5,780 bases of DNA from a bacterium. Lineage in GTDB: Bacteria > Desulfobacterota > GWC2-55-46 > S146-80 > JALXFI01. Position 1 is the stretch's first letter; each line of letters starts with the position of its first letter. Positions 1 through 5,719 of the stretch are shown piece by piece. A model generated the notes under the pieces. The model was not told the DNA's origin and searched no databases. It saw only the letters and a program-made list of their open reading frames with translations. The DNA lies in NCBI GenBank assembly GCA_027069035.1, contig JALXFI010000221.1, forward strand, positions 1 to 5,780, read 5' to 3'. Made by a program: the position numbers and the translations under genes.

Positions 1-127
1 GGCGTACATAACCGGTACGGTGAGAAAGAAAATCGCCGAGAACACAGCAGTTAAAGATGTATTGCCAATTTCAAATCCCGCTATCGCGGGATTTGGGTTC
101 CTACTACCCGGGACAGCCCCATAGTCA
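1..127. other. Left-edge spacer, no recognisable gene
   Basis: This segment follows the stop codon of the PAS sensor. It holds a strong hairpin, annotated separately, and a GC-rich stretch. Two frames are open to the window edge. On the minus strand, an ATG at 133-135 overlaps the sensor stop and runs off the left edge; its last visible residues form a hydrophobic stretch ending VPVMYA, which could be a signal peptide of a following gene. On the plus strand, a frame from base 2 to a TAG at 122-124 is also open. Both frames translate the hairpin, and neither product resembles a family I know, so neither is called as a gene. Confidence 0.4.
72..95. repeat. 10-bp-stem hairpin, possible operon terminator
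   Basis: Bases 72-81 (CAAATCCCGC) and 86-95 (GCGGGATTTG) are exact reverse complements around a TATC loop. The hairpin starts 33 bases beyond the stop of the last gene of the minus-strand operon, a position that suits a transcription terminator. It lacks a clean U-tract: the minus strand continues GAAATTGGC. It could equally be a dispersed intergenic palindrome. The stem is directly visible; its function is inference. Confidence 0.5.
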
Positions 128-1498
128 TTAACCATCCAGATCTATCATCGTCTCGCCCGTTATATATTCAGCAGTCTTTGGAACCTTAAGCCTGGAGAGA
201 CGTTTAAGCGTCTCTTTTATCCTGTCTATCTCCTCTTTTAAAAGGCCATATACGTCTTCACCTTCGATATGCGGCTTATCCCTGTCCTGACTCTCAAGAT
301 AATCTATGATGGCAAGCATGCCGGTAAGAGAATTGTTAATCTTGTGCTTCAACGATGCAATAAGCTCTCTTATGGCATCCATACGCTCCTTTTCAACAAC
401 CTCGCCGAATCTTTCCCTGTCTTTCTGCGCCCTTACAAGTTCGGTGATGTCATTAAATATCTCTATAAGTAACGGTCCTTTATATTCATCATGTATAACC
501 GAGGCCGTAACCTCAAATATCCTTCCTTTTTTATCCTCATGACGACTCTTCTTCTTATAGACCTCCTTGTCTATAAGCTCCGTAATATAGCAGTTTCTGC
601 AAGGTTTCTGCGCACCAAGAAATGCCTCGTAACACTTAAACCTGTCGCGTTTGCCAAAAAACGCCACTGCCTGCTCATTCATGTATTTCACATTGTGTTT
701 TCTGTCTACAATAACAACTGCATTGCCCATATTTGAAAGTATTGTTGCAAGATATTTTTTTTGACTTTCAAACTTTGCCGCCCTTACACCGAGGAGGAAC
801 TCCGCCCTTTTTACCATTACAAGAAGCGCAACAAAGAGCAATGCCATGATAAGCACTGAAAAAAAGGTTATAAAAAACTGCGAACGCTTCACCTGCTCAA
901 ACAGTTCCGTAACATCCTGCAGTATCTCAAATACACCAAGAAGCTCTCCACCCTTTCCCTTTATTGGAATAAAACTGCTTATAACCGTATGGTTGCCTCT
1001 GACCTCTCTTACCACCTTATAAGAAGATGCCTTGACTATACCTTTAAAGTTTTTAAGAGGGATTCTCTTTTTTAAAGGCACACCGTAAAGACCTGGCATC
1101 AATCCGTAGAAAAGTCTTCCATCGGAACTGTAAATATTAAATCCAACGATATCAAAACCGAAGGTCTTTTCTTTAATAATAGAATCAAGCTTACCGAAGG
1201 TCTCGGCCATGGAGGAAACAGGATGGTCTGCTCCTAAACCGTTGATTATAATATCATGGTACCGATATATTACGTTCCTGACCGTGGCAAGTGCGCCCCG
1301 TTCGCTTCTCTTAAGCAGATTATCTTTAAGACTGCCCACATAGATAGATATAAGAATAAATGTTATCACGCTTATAACGACAAAGATGGTCAACACAAAG
1401 TGTTTGCTTACGCTGAACTGATCACTTTCGTCCCTCTCCTTATGGCTATCGGGATAGTATGAATCTTTCCTCTCCCATGTATCATCTTCCGCAAACAT
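128..1498 (-). CDS. Membrane PAS sensor with DHp-like helix, no ATPase domain
   Basis: This is a predicted inner-membrane signalling protein of 456 residues from the ATG at 1496-1498. An in-frame GTG at 1511-1513 would add five residues. The ATG is preferred because GGAG (1508-1511) lies 9 bases before it. In order it has an acidic cytoplasmic tail (about 1-30), a first membrane helix (34-55), an extracytoplasmic sensor region (56-205), a second membrane helix (206-228), and a PAS domain (about 245-355) with Cys289, Cys300 and Cys303 in a C-x10-C-x2-C arrangement. A helical region follows, with the H-box-like KHKINNSLTG at 384-393, His385 being the candidate phosphoacceptor. The residue after His is Lys instead of the usual Glu. 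The protein stops about 70 residues later, with no N, G1, F or G2 box, so it cannot bind ATP like a normal kinase. It starts 40 bases (25 from the GTG) downstream of the regulator gene and probably feeds into that relay. Calling it a kinase would overstate it. Confidence 0.85.
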   Translation of the reverse strand: MFAEDDTWERKDSYYPDSHKERDESDQFSVSKHFVLTIFVVISVITFILISIYVGSLKDNLLKRSERGALATVRNVIYRYHDIIINGLGADHPVSSMAETFGKLDSIIKEKTFGFDIVGFNIYSSDGRLFYGLMPGLYGVPLKKRIPLKNFKGIVKASSYKVVREVRGNHTVISSFIPIKGKGGELLGVFEILQDVTELFEQVKRSQFFITFFSVLIMALLFVALLVMVKRAEFLLGVRAAKFESQKKYLATILSNMGNAVVIVDRKHNVKYMNEQAVAFFGKRDRFKCYEAFLGAQKPCRNCYITELIDKEVYKKKSRHEDKKGRIFEVTASVIHDEYKGPLLIEIFNDITELVRAQKDRERFGEVVEKERMDAIRELIASLKHKINNSLTGMLAIIDYLESQDRDKPHIEGEDVYGLLKEEIDRIKETLKRLSRLKVPKTAEYITGETMIDLDG

Positions 1499-1507
1499 AT
1501 CATCTTG

Positions 1508-1511
1508 CTCC
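1508..1511 (-). promoter_or_regulatory. Ribosome binding site deciding the sensor start
   Basis: On the minus strand GGAG is followed by a 9-base spacer and then ATG (1496-1498). The alternative GTG start at 1511-1513 overlaps this site and has only a weak GAAAG in front of it. The downstream ATG is therefore the better start. Confidence 0.5.
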
Positions 1512-1538
1512 ACAAACTTTCATTAAAACCGGCAAATA

Positions 1539-2909
1539 TCAATCTGCAATCTTGAACTTTTTCATACGGTATCTCAATGTATCCCTGCTAAGGGAAAGCA
1601 GTGAAGCCGCTTTTGTTTGGTTTCCGCCCGCGATATCGAGTGCGCGCCTTATAAAACCCTCCTCTACCTTTTCAAGGGAGATGCCACCTTCAGGAAAAGG
1701 GATTTCAAATGTTCCGCGACCGGCAATAGTTGCAGTCTCTCCCCGAATTTCAGGCAGAAGATGCTCGGGAAGCAGGGAATCACCTGTTTCAAGTATACTC
1801 ATCCTTTCAATAACATTCTTCAGTTCCCTTACATTTCCGGGCCATGAGTAGTTTTTGAGATACTTTTCGGCCTCAGGGGATATCTTTTTTATCCTGCCCC
1901 TGATATTTTTGTTAAATTCATTAATAAAGTACTTGGCCAGCGGGATGATATCGTCTTTTCTCTCCCTGAGAGGAGACAAGAATATCGGTATTACCATAAG
2001 ACGGTAGTAAAGATCATCCCTGAATTTTCCATCTTTAACCTGTTTTGCGAGATCCTTGTTTGTTGCGGCGATTATCCTTACATTAACAGAGATATCCTTC
2101 ACACCTCCAACCCTTTTAAAAACCGTATTCTCTATGACTTTTAAGAGTTTCGCCTGTGTGGAAAGCGCCATATCGCCAATCTCATCAAGAAAGATAGTGC
2201 CTTCATCGGCCAGTTCAAAAAGTCCCTTTTTCATAGTTTTTGCATCGGTAAATGCGCTTTTCTCATGGCCGAAGAGTTCGCTTTCTATCAACGATTCGGG
2301 TATGGATGTGCAGTTAACCTCAACAAAGGGTTTATCTCCTCTCAAACTCTGGTAGTGTATGGCCTTTGCTATAACGTCTTTGCCGGTTCCGCTCTCGCCC
2401 TGTAAAAGGACAAGCGAGGTATCGCTTTTGCTCAACTTTTCCATAAGTTTAAAGACATCCTGCATCGCCTTTGATGTCCCTATAATATTATCAAAACCAT
2501 ACCTTTTCTTCTGCTCCCACTTGAGCCGTTGAACCTCTCTTTTAAGTTTATTTGCCTCTATGGCGTTTTTCAGCAATATCTTAAGTTGCTCAACCTCAAA
2601 CGGTTTTTCTATAAAATCATAAGCGCCGAGCTTCATAACCTGAACAGCGGTCTTTACCATCCCGTGCCCTGTTATCATGATAACAAGGGCATTTTCATCG
2701 ATCTCTTTTATCTTCTTAAGCACATCAATACCGTTAATGCCCGGAAGCTTAAGGTCAAGAAGAACAAGATCAGGCAGTTCTTTATTATAGGTCTCTATGC
2801 CTTCCTCACCGCTTGAGACTGTAAAAACCTGATATCCGCTTGAAGTCAGGCTCTGCTGAAGAGAGAGCCTTATAAGTTTTTCATCATCAACAACAAGTAT
2901 TCTATCCAT
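1539..2909 (-). CDS. Sigma-54-dependent response regulator, NtrC family
   Basis: This cytoplasmic transcription activator, 456 residues and full length, uses ATP hydrolysis to open sigma-54 promoters when phosphorylated. The receiver domain (about 1-120) has acidic Asp8/Asp9, phosphoacceptor Asp52 in LLDLKLPG, Thr80 and Lys102. The AAA+ domain (about 140-380) has Walker A GESGTGKD (171-178), Walker B TIFLDE (238-243), sensor I near Asn284, arginine fingers Arg297 and Arg303 in FRDDLYYRL, and the WPGNVREL motif (356-363). A Fis-type helix-turn-helix occupies about 429-454. The sigma-54 contact loop reads SAFTDA (218-223) where the family usually has GAFTGA. The ATG start is preceded by AGGA at close spacing. 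The neighbouring kinase at 3416-4837 is the likely phosphodonor. The architecture matches AtoC, ZraR and NtrC, but the specific regulon cannot be read from the sequence. Confidence 0.96.
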   Translation of the reverse strand: MDRILVVDDEKLIRLSLQQSLTSSGYQVFTVSSGEEGIETYNKELPDLVLLDLKLPGINGIDVLKKIKEIDENALVIMITGHGMVKTAVQVMKLGAYDFIEKPFEVEQLKILLKNAIEANKLKREVQRLKWEQKKRYGFDNIIGTSKAMQDVFKLMEKLSKSDTSLVLLQGESGTGKDVIAKAIHYQSLRGDKPFVEVNCTSIPESLIESELFGHEKSAFTDAKTMKKGLFELADEGTIFLDEIGDMALSTQAKLLKVIENTVFKRVGGVKDISVNVRIIAATNKDLAKQVKDGKFRDDLYYRLMVIPIFLSPLRERKDDIIPLAKYFINEFNKNIRGRIKKISPEAEKYLKNYSWPGNVRELKNVIERMSILETGDSLLPEHLLPEIRGETATIAGRGTFEIPFPEGGISLEKVEEGFIRRALDIAGGNQTKAASLLSLSRDTLRYRMKKFKIAD

Positions 2910-2970
2910 AATTCCTATACCTTTATTCTTTCCTCTTTCGTATTTTAGTTGCCGCAGACAGATAAAGAAA

Positions 2971-3016
2971 GTTCAGGGGTCAAGGGTTCAAGGATTCGAG
3001 GGTTCAAGGGGTCGAG
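2971..3016. repeat. 8-bp tandem array, left end of the inserted cassette
   Basis: Reading the plus strand, five degenerate 8-mers follow a partial one: GGGTCAAG (2977), GGTTCAAG (2985), GATTCGAG (2993), GGTTCAAG (3001) and GGGTCGAG (3009). The last 18 bases (2999-3016) are an exact reverse complement of 3388-3405 on the other side of the small gene. The stop codon of that gene (3004-3006) lies inside this array, so its final residues are array-encoded. The array occupies half of the 94-bp gap before the regulator gene. Confidence 0.85.
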
Positions 3017-3375
3017 CGTTTATTTTCCAAAGACATTATAAGCGCCTTCAACATCCTTTCAACCTCTCCTATACCTCCCTGAACACTTCTTAAACCTTTT
3101 TTTTTAATGTAACTCAAATCCCCGGACAACATAACTTGTGTCTCCAACTCACAGACCGACCCATAAACCACATAGAGAAACCATACATAATCCTGTGTAG
3201 TCTTTCTTCCATATCCTTCGGCTATATTGCTTGGTATCGATACCGAAGCCCTTCTTATCTGTGATGTTAAACCATATCTTTCTTCTTCCGGAAACCCTTT
3301 GGTTATCTTGCAAATCTCTAAACACAGGTGGTAAGACCTTTGCCAAACCTTCAGTCCCTTGTAATTCTTGAGCAT
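3004..3375 (-). CDS. Four-helix-bundle protein (23S rRNA-IVS / S23 type)
   Basis: This small, probably soluble all-helical protein of 123 residues has the usual length for the four-helix-bundle family first described from ORFs in 23S rRNA intervening sequences; the Avd protein of diversity-generating retroelements is a relative. Family signatures are visible in order: KGLKVWQRSYHL (6-17), FPEEERYGLTSQIRRA (28-43), SIPSNIAEGYGR (46-57) and GSVCELETQ (72-80), then a final helix with EVERMLKALIMSL. Basic residues suit nucleic-acid contact, but the molecular role of stand-alone members is not established. The ATG (3373-3375) follows GAGG at 3387-3390 with an 11-base spacer, and that GAGG partly belongs to the flanking repeat. 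The gene is unrelated to the two-component genes on either side and is bracketed by an inverted repeat, which suggests later insertion. A run of nine A residues in the coding strand (3097-3105) is in frame. No reverse transcriptase or rRNA gene is in the window. Confidence 0.92.
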   Translation of the reverse strand: MLKNYKGLKVWQRSYHLCLEICKITKGFPEEERYGLTSQIRRASVSIPSNIAEGYGRKTTQDYVWFLYVVYGSVCELETQVMLSGDLSYIKKKGLRSVQGGIGEVERMLKALIMSLENKRSTP

Positions 3376-3387
3376 CTCACTTATATC

Positions 3388-3405
3388 CTCGACCCCTTGA
3401 ACCCT
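3388..3405. repeat. 18-bp inverted repeat, right end of the cassette
   Basis: CTCGACCCCTTGAACCCT is the exact reverse complement of 2999-3016. It consists of two 8-mers of the same array, in opposite orientation, plus two bases. It lies between the kinase stop (3416-3418) and the start of the four-helix-bundle gene. Together the two copies define a unit of 407 bp (2999-3405) holding only that gene. Confidence 0.85.
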
Positions 3406-3415
3406 ATTTTCTCAA

Positions 3416-4837
3416 CTATACAGGCAATTTAATAGTAAACACAGTGCCCTTGCCAACCTCGCTTTCAACAGTGATCTCTCCGCCATGAGACTCGATTATG
3501 CCCTTGCTTATATACAAACCAAGGCCGGTGCCCTTATGATGGGTGGTATAGAAAGGACGAAATATCTTGCCTAATTCCCGAGGCTCAATGCCTTTGCCCG
3601 TATCTCTTAAACCCACTTCTACAATATGCGCCGACATAGTATTGCAAAGGGTCGTATGAATATTAAGACTGCCACCGTTTGGCATGGCATGAAGGGCGTT
3701 AAGCGTTAGATTTAGAAAAACCTCCTGTATCTTTTTTGCATCCAGATGCAGTTCGGGGATATCCTTAGACAGATTTAGTAAGATATTTATGTTATCGGCT
3801 TTTGTTTTGGGTTCTAAAAATTTAACAATCTTTTTTAAAATACCGTTGATATCCGTCATCGCAGGGGAGATATCCGCGGGTTTGGCAAAATCCATAAGGT
3901 CTCTAACGGTCTTGTCGAGTCTATGCACCTGTTCGAGTATTTCTAAAAAAACCTCCTTTTTGGGATCATCATCCCTGTAATCATCCATCAATATCTCAAC
4001 CGCACAGCTTATCCCTGCCAGAGGATTTTTTATCTCATGGGCAACGCATGTGGCAAGCTCGCCCACAGAGGCAAGCTTTTCCGCCTGCGCCATCTTTTCT
4101 TCATGATAGTCTTCTATCTCCTTTATCGCCTTTTTAAGACCGCCGGACATCTTCTTGAAACCATCCACAAGCGTCCCAATCTCGTCTCCGGAATCAACAT
4201 CTATACTCACATCGTATTCCCCTTCCTTAATCCTCTCTGTAAGGGCGGCCATCTTTTTTAACGGCCTTACAATCATCCCAAGTATCCACCATACGGCAAA
4301 TATGTTGATAAAGAAAAAGGCTCCCCCTGCGCCAACCGCAATAAACCTTCCCCTTTTAATTGTCATTATATAATTCCGGTTTGAGAACCTTACATCCACT
4401 CTGCCAAATTTCTTTCCTTCATAATATATATCCGAAGATGTCAGCATTTCATCATCGGACGTTAAAGCAGGCTCATTGTCCGGAAGTTTCTTGTCATTAA
4501 ATGCCTTTCTTGCTGAAACAGTTGAAGCTATAAAAGTGCCTTCCCTGCCGTATACCTCAACAGAGAGAAGGTCTTTAACAGGCCTAATACCATTAACAAA
4601 ATCTTTTACGCTCTTGTAATCACCCTCTGCAAGATGATGTCCAAGCATGGATGATGTAACATACGCAACCGTCCGGAATTTCTCTTTTTCATTGGATTTA
4701 ATAACCTTTTTTACAAAGAATTCAGTATTAACGGCAAGTATAAATAGAAGGACAAATTCAACCATAGCAACAGAGAACACTATTTTATATCTTATCGGCA
4801 GGTTACTGAATCTCTTTTTTATCTTTCTAAAAAGCAA
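3416..4837 (-). CDS. Sensor histidine kinase (HAMP, HisKA, HATPase)
   Basis: This inner-membrane sensor kinase of 473 residues autophosphorylates on His and passes the phosphate to a response regulator, most likely the NtrC-type protein encoded at 1539-2909. It has a membrane helix at about 17-38, an extracytoplasmic sensor region at 40-163, a second membrane helix at 164-189, and a HAMP linker at about 188-240 with GDEIGTL at 217-223. A short coiled segment leads into the HisKA H-box VAHEIKNPL with His267. The ATPase domain is complete: N-box NLTLNALHA with Asn380, G1 DTGKG (412-416), F-box around FRPFY (426-430), and G2 GTGLGL (436-441). The start is TTG, since no ATG or GTG exists in frame before an upstream TAA at 4862-4864 and the first internal ATG (residue 25) lies inside the membrane helix. 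A repeat array lies 7 bases before the start. The ligand is unknown; the architecture resembles ZraS, AtoS and HydH-type kinases. Confidence 0.95.
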   Translation of the reverse strand: MLFRKIKKRFSNLPIRYKIVFSVAMVEFVLLFILAVNTEFFVKKVIKSNEKEKFRTVAYVTSSMLGHHLAEGDYKSVKDFVNGIRPVKDLLSVEVYGREGTFIASTVSARKAFNDKKLPDNEPALTSDDEMLTSSDIYYEGKKFGRVDVRFSNRNYIMTIKRGRFIAVGAGGAFFFINIFAVWWILGMIVRPLKKMAALTERIKEGEYDVSIDVDSGDEIGTLVDGFKKMSGGLKKAIKEIEDYHEEKMAQAEKLASVGELATCVAHEIKNPLAGISCAVEILMDDYRDDDPKKEVFLEILEQVHRLDKTVRDLMDFAKPADISPAMTDINGILKKIVKFLEPKTKADNINILLNLSKDIPELHLDAKKIQEVFLNLTLNALHAMPNGGSLNIHTTLCNTMSAHIVEVGLRDTGKGIEPRELGKIFRPFYTTHHKGTGLGLYISKGIIESHGGEITVESEVGKGTVFTIKLPV

Positions 4838-4844
4838 CTTGACA

Positions 4845-4863
4845 CTCGAACCCTTGAATCCTT
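4845..4863. repeat. Third copy of the 8-bp array, in front of the kinase
   Basis: CTCGAACC and CTTGAATC followed by CTT match the array at 3388-3405 in the same orientation, with a few substitutions. The kinase gene is therefore framed by direct copies of the array. On the minus strand this copy reads AAGGATTCAAGGGTTCGAG, ending 7 bases before the TTG start, and its terminal GAG is the only purine-rich candidate ribosome binding site at normal spacing. Confidence 0.75.
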
Positions 4864-4867
4864 AAAT

Positions 4868-4895
4868 TTTATAAAATCCCTCAACTTCTTTACAA
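4868..4895 (-). promoter_or_regulatory. Possible sigma-70-type promoter for the kinase operon
   Basis: On the minus strand TTGTAA (4890-4895) and TATAAA (4868-4873) are separated by 16 bases. They match the housekeeping consensus at 4/6 and 5/6 and lie about 30 bases upstream of the kinase start. The region is AT-rich, so chance matches are likely. No sigma-54 promoter (TGGC/TTGC pair) was seen here, so there is no sign that the regulator drives its own operon. Confidence 0.3.
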
Positions 4896-4921
4896 AAGAA
4901 CCAAACAAAATAGTTATTAGT

Positions 4922-5278
<357 letters not shown>

Positions 5279-5288
5279 ATTGCTTAAC

Positions 5289-5297
5289 ATTATTACA
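5289..5297 (-). promoter_or_regulatory. ssrA: Extended -10 promoter element for ssrA
   Basis: The minus strand reads TGTAATAAT, a one-mismatch fit to the extended -10 pattern TGnTATAAT. It ends 10 bases before the mature tmRNA 5' end. Transcription would start a few bases upstream of G1, consistent with RNase P trimming of a short leader. No well-spaced -35 box is evident, which an extended -10 can tolerate. Confidence 0.45.
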
Positions 5298-5312
5298 AAG
5301 AACAAAGTTAAG

Positions 5313-5330
5313 TATTGAGTCAACTCAGTA
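5313..5330. promoter_or_regulatory. Operator-like dyad upstream of ssrA
   Basis: TATTGAGTCAACTCAGTA is an imperfect palindrome centred on TGAGT-CA-ACTCA. Its core recurs 43 bases further upstream as AGTTAACTCAATA (5361-5373), matching AGTCAACTCAGTA (5318-5330) at 11 of 13 positions. Its place 35-52 bases before the tmRNA 5' end suits a regulator site, but no binding protein can be named. Confidence 0.3.
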
Positions 5331-5391
5331 TATTAATAATAGGTTTCAATTATCCTTATTAGTTAACTCAATAATCATACAAACCGTTTTT

Positions 5392-5410
5392 TCCGTGTAC
5401 ATCCGTGTCC
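5392..5410. repeat. Two-copy 10-bp tandem repeat
   Basis: TCCGTGTAC (5392-5400) and TCCGTGTCC (5402-5410) repeat with a 10-bp period. It is the smallest of the intergenic arrays in this region. Confidence 0.55.
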
Positions 5411-5474
5411 TATTTTTGTTTCTATGACTATAGACTCTCCGACTCTTTTCATCAGAGATCTTGCGTTTTTGTTC

Positions 5475-5502
5475 CCTAACGCGTAACCCGCAACCCGTAA
5501 CA
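5475..5502. repeat. 7-bp tandem array (CGTAACC)
   Basis: Units CGTAACC (5482), CGCAACC (5489) and CGTAACA (5496) follow each other without gaps, preceded by a weaker unit CCTAACG (5475). Two more units, CGTAACT and CGTAACA, stand at 5674-5687 in the same orientation. Confidence 0.6.
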
Positions 5503-5525
5503 TCTCCCCTTACAGGTCAGTCTTT

Positions 5526-5588
5526 TCAGTGTCTTCTGTGCCTTCAGTGCCTTCTGTGTCTTCAGTGGTTTTTATGTCTTCTGTGGTT
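5526..5588. repeat. 9-bp tandem array, block 1 (TCWGTGYCT)
   Basis: Seven gapless 9-mers alternate between TCAGTG-type and TCTGTG-type units: TCAGTGTCT, TCTGTGCCT, TCAGTGCCT, TCTGTGTCT, TCAGTGGTT, TTTATGTCT and TCTGTGGTT. The higher-order period is thus 18 bp with an A/T alternation at the third base. Confidence 0.8.
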
Positions 5589-5625
5589 AAAAAAACGGTC
5601 GCTGTCCCTATTTAAAAACACTTTC

Positions 5626-5652
5626 ACCACTGAGAACACTGAGATCACTGAA
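5626..5652. repeat. 9-bp array in opposite orientation
   Basis: Three units, ACCACTGAG, AACACTGAG and ATCACTGAA, are close to reverse complements of the TCAGTGGTT-type units in the flanking blocks. They lie between block 1 and block 2, so the region has a forward-reverse-forward arrangement and could fold into long imperfect hairpins. Confidence 0.65.
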
Positions 5653-5719
5653 AAAAACTTTCTATTATCTATCCGTAACTCGTAACACTTTGTGTTTTGC
5701 ATCATGATTTCCAGCGCCT

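Noticed and set aside
110..117. GGGACAGC shared, inverted, with 5601-5608, suggesting transposon ends
   Set aside because: An 8-base match between two sites in a window this size is expected by chance, and the flanks do not extend it.
1459..1851. 130-codon plus-strand open frame
   Set aside because: It is antisense to the end of the regulator gene, whose helix-turn-helix and AAA+ motifs are unmistakable.
3233..3244. Perfect 12-bp palindrome GGTATCGATACC
   Set aside because: It lies within the codons for the conserved SIPSN segment of the four-helix-bundle protein, so coding constraint and chance explain it.
3149..3346. Second minus-strand open frame inside the four-helix-bundle gene
   Set aside because: It overlaps the recognised gene in another frame and shows no family features.
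5461..5685. 74-codon open frame on the plus strand
   Set aside because: Its product is the translation of the 9-bp array (LCLQ-like repeats) with no ribosome binding site or domain.
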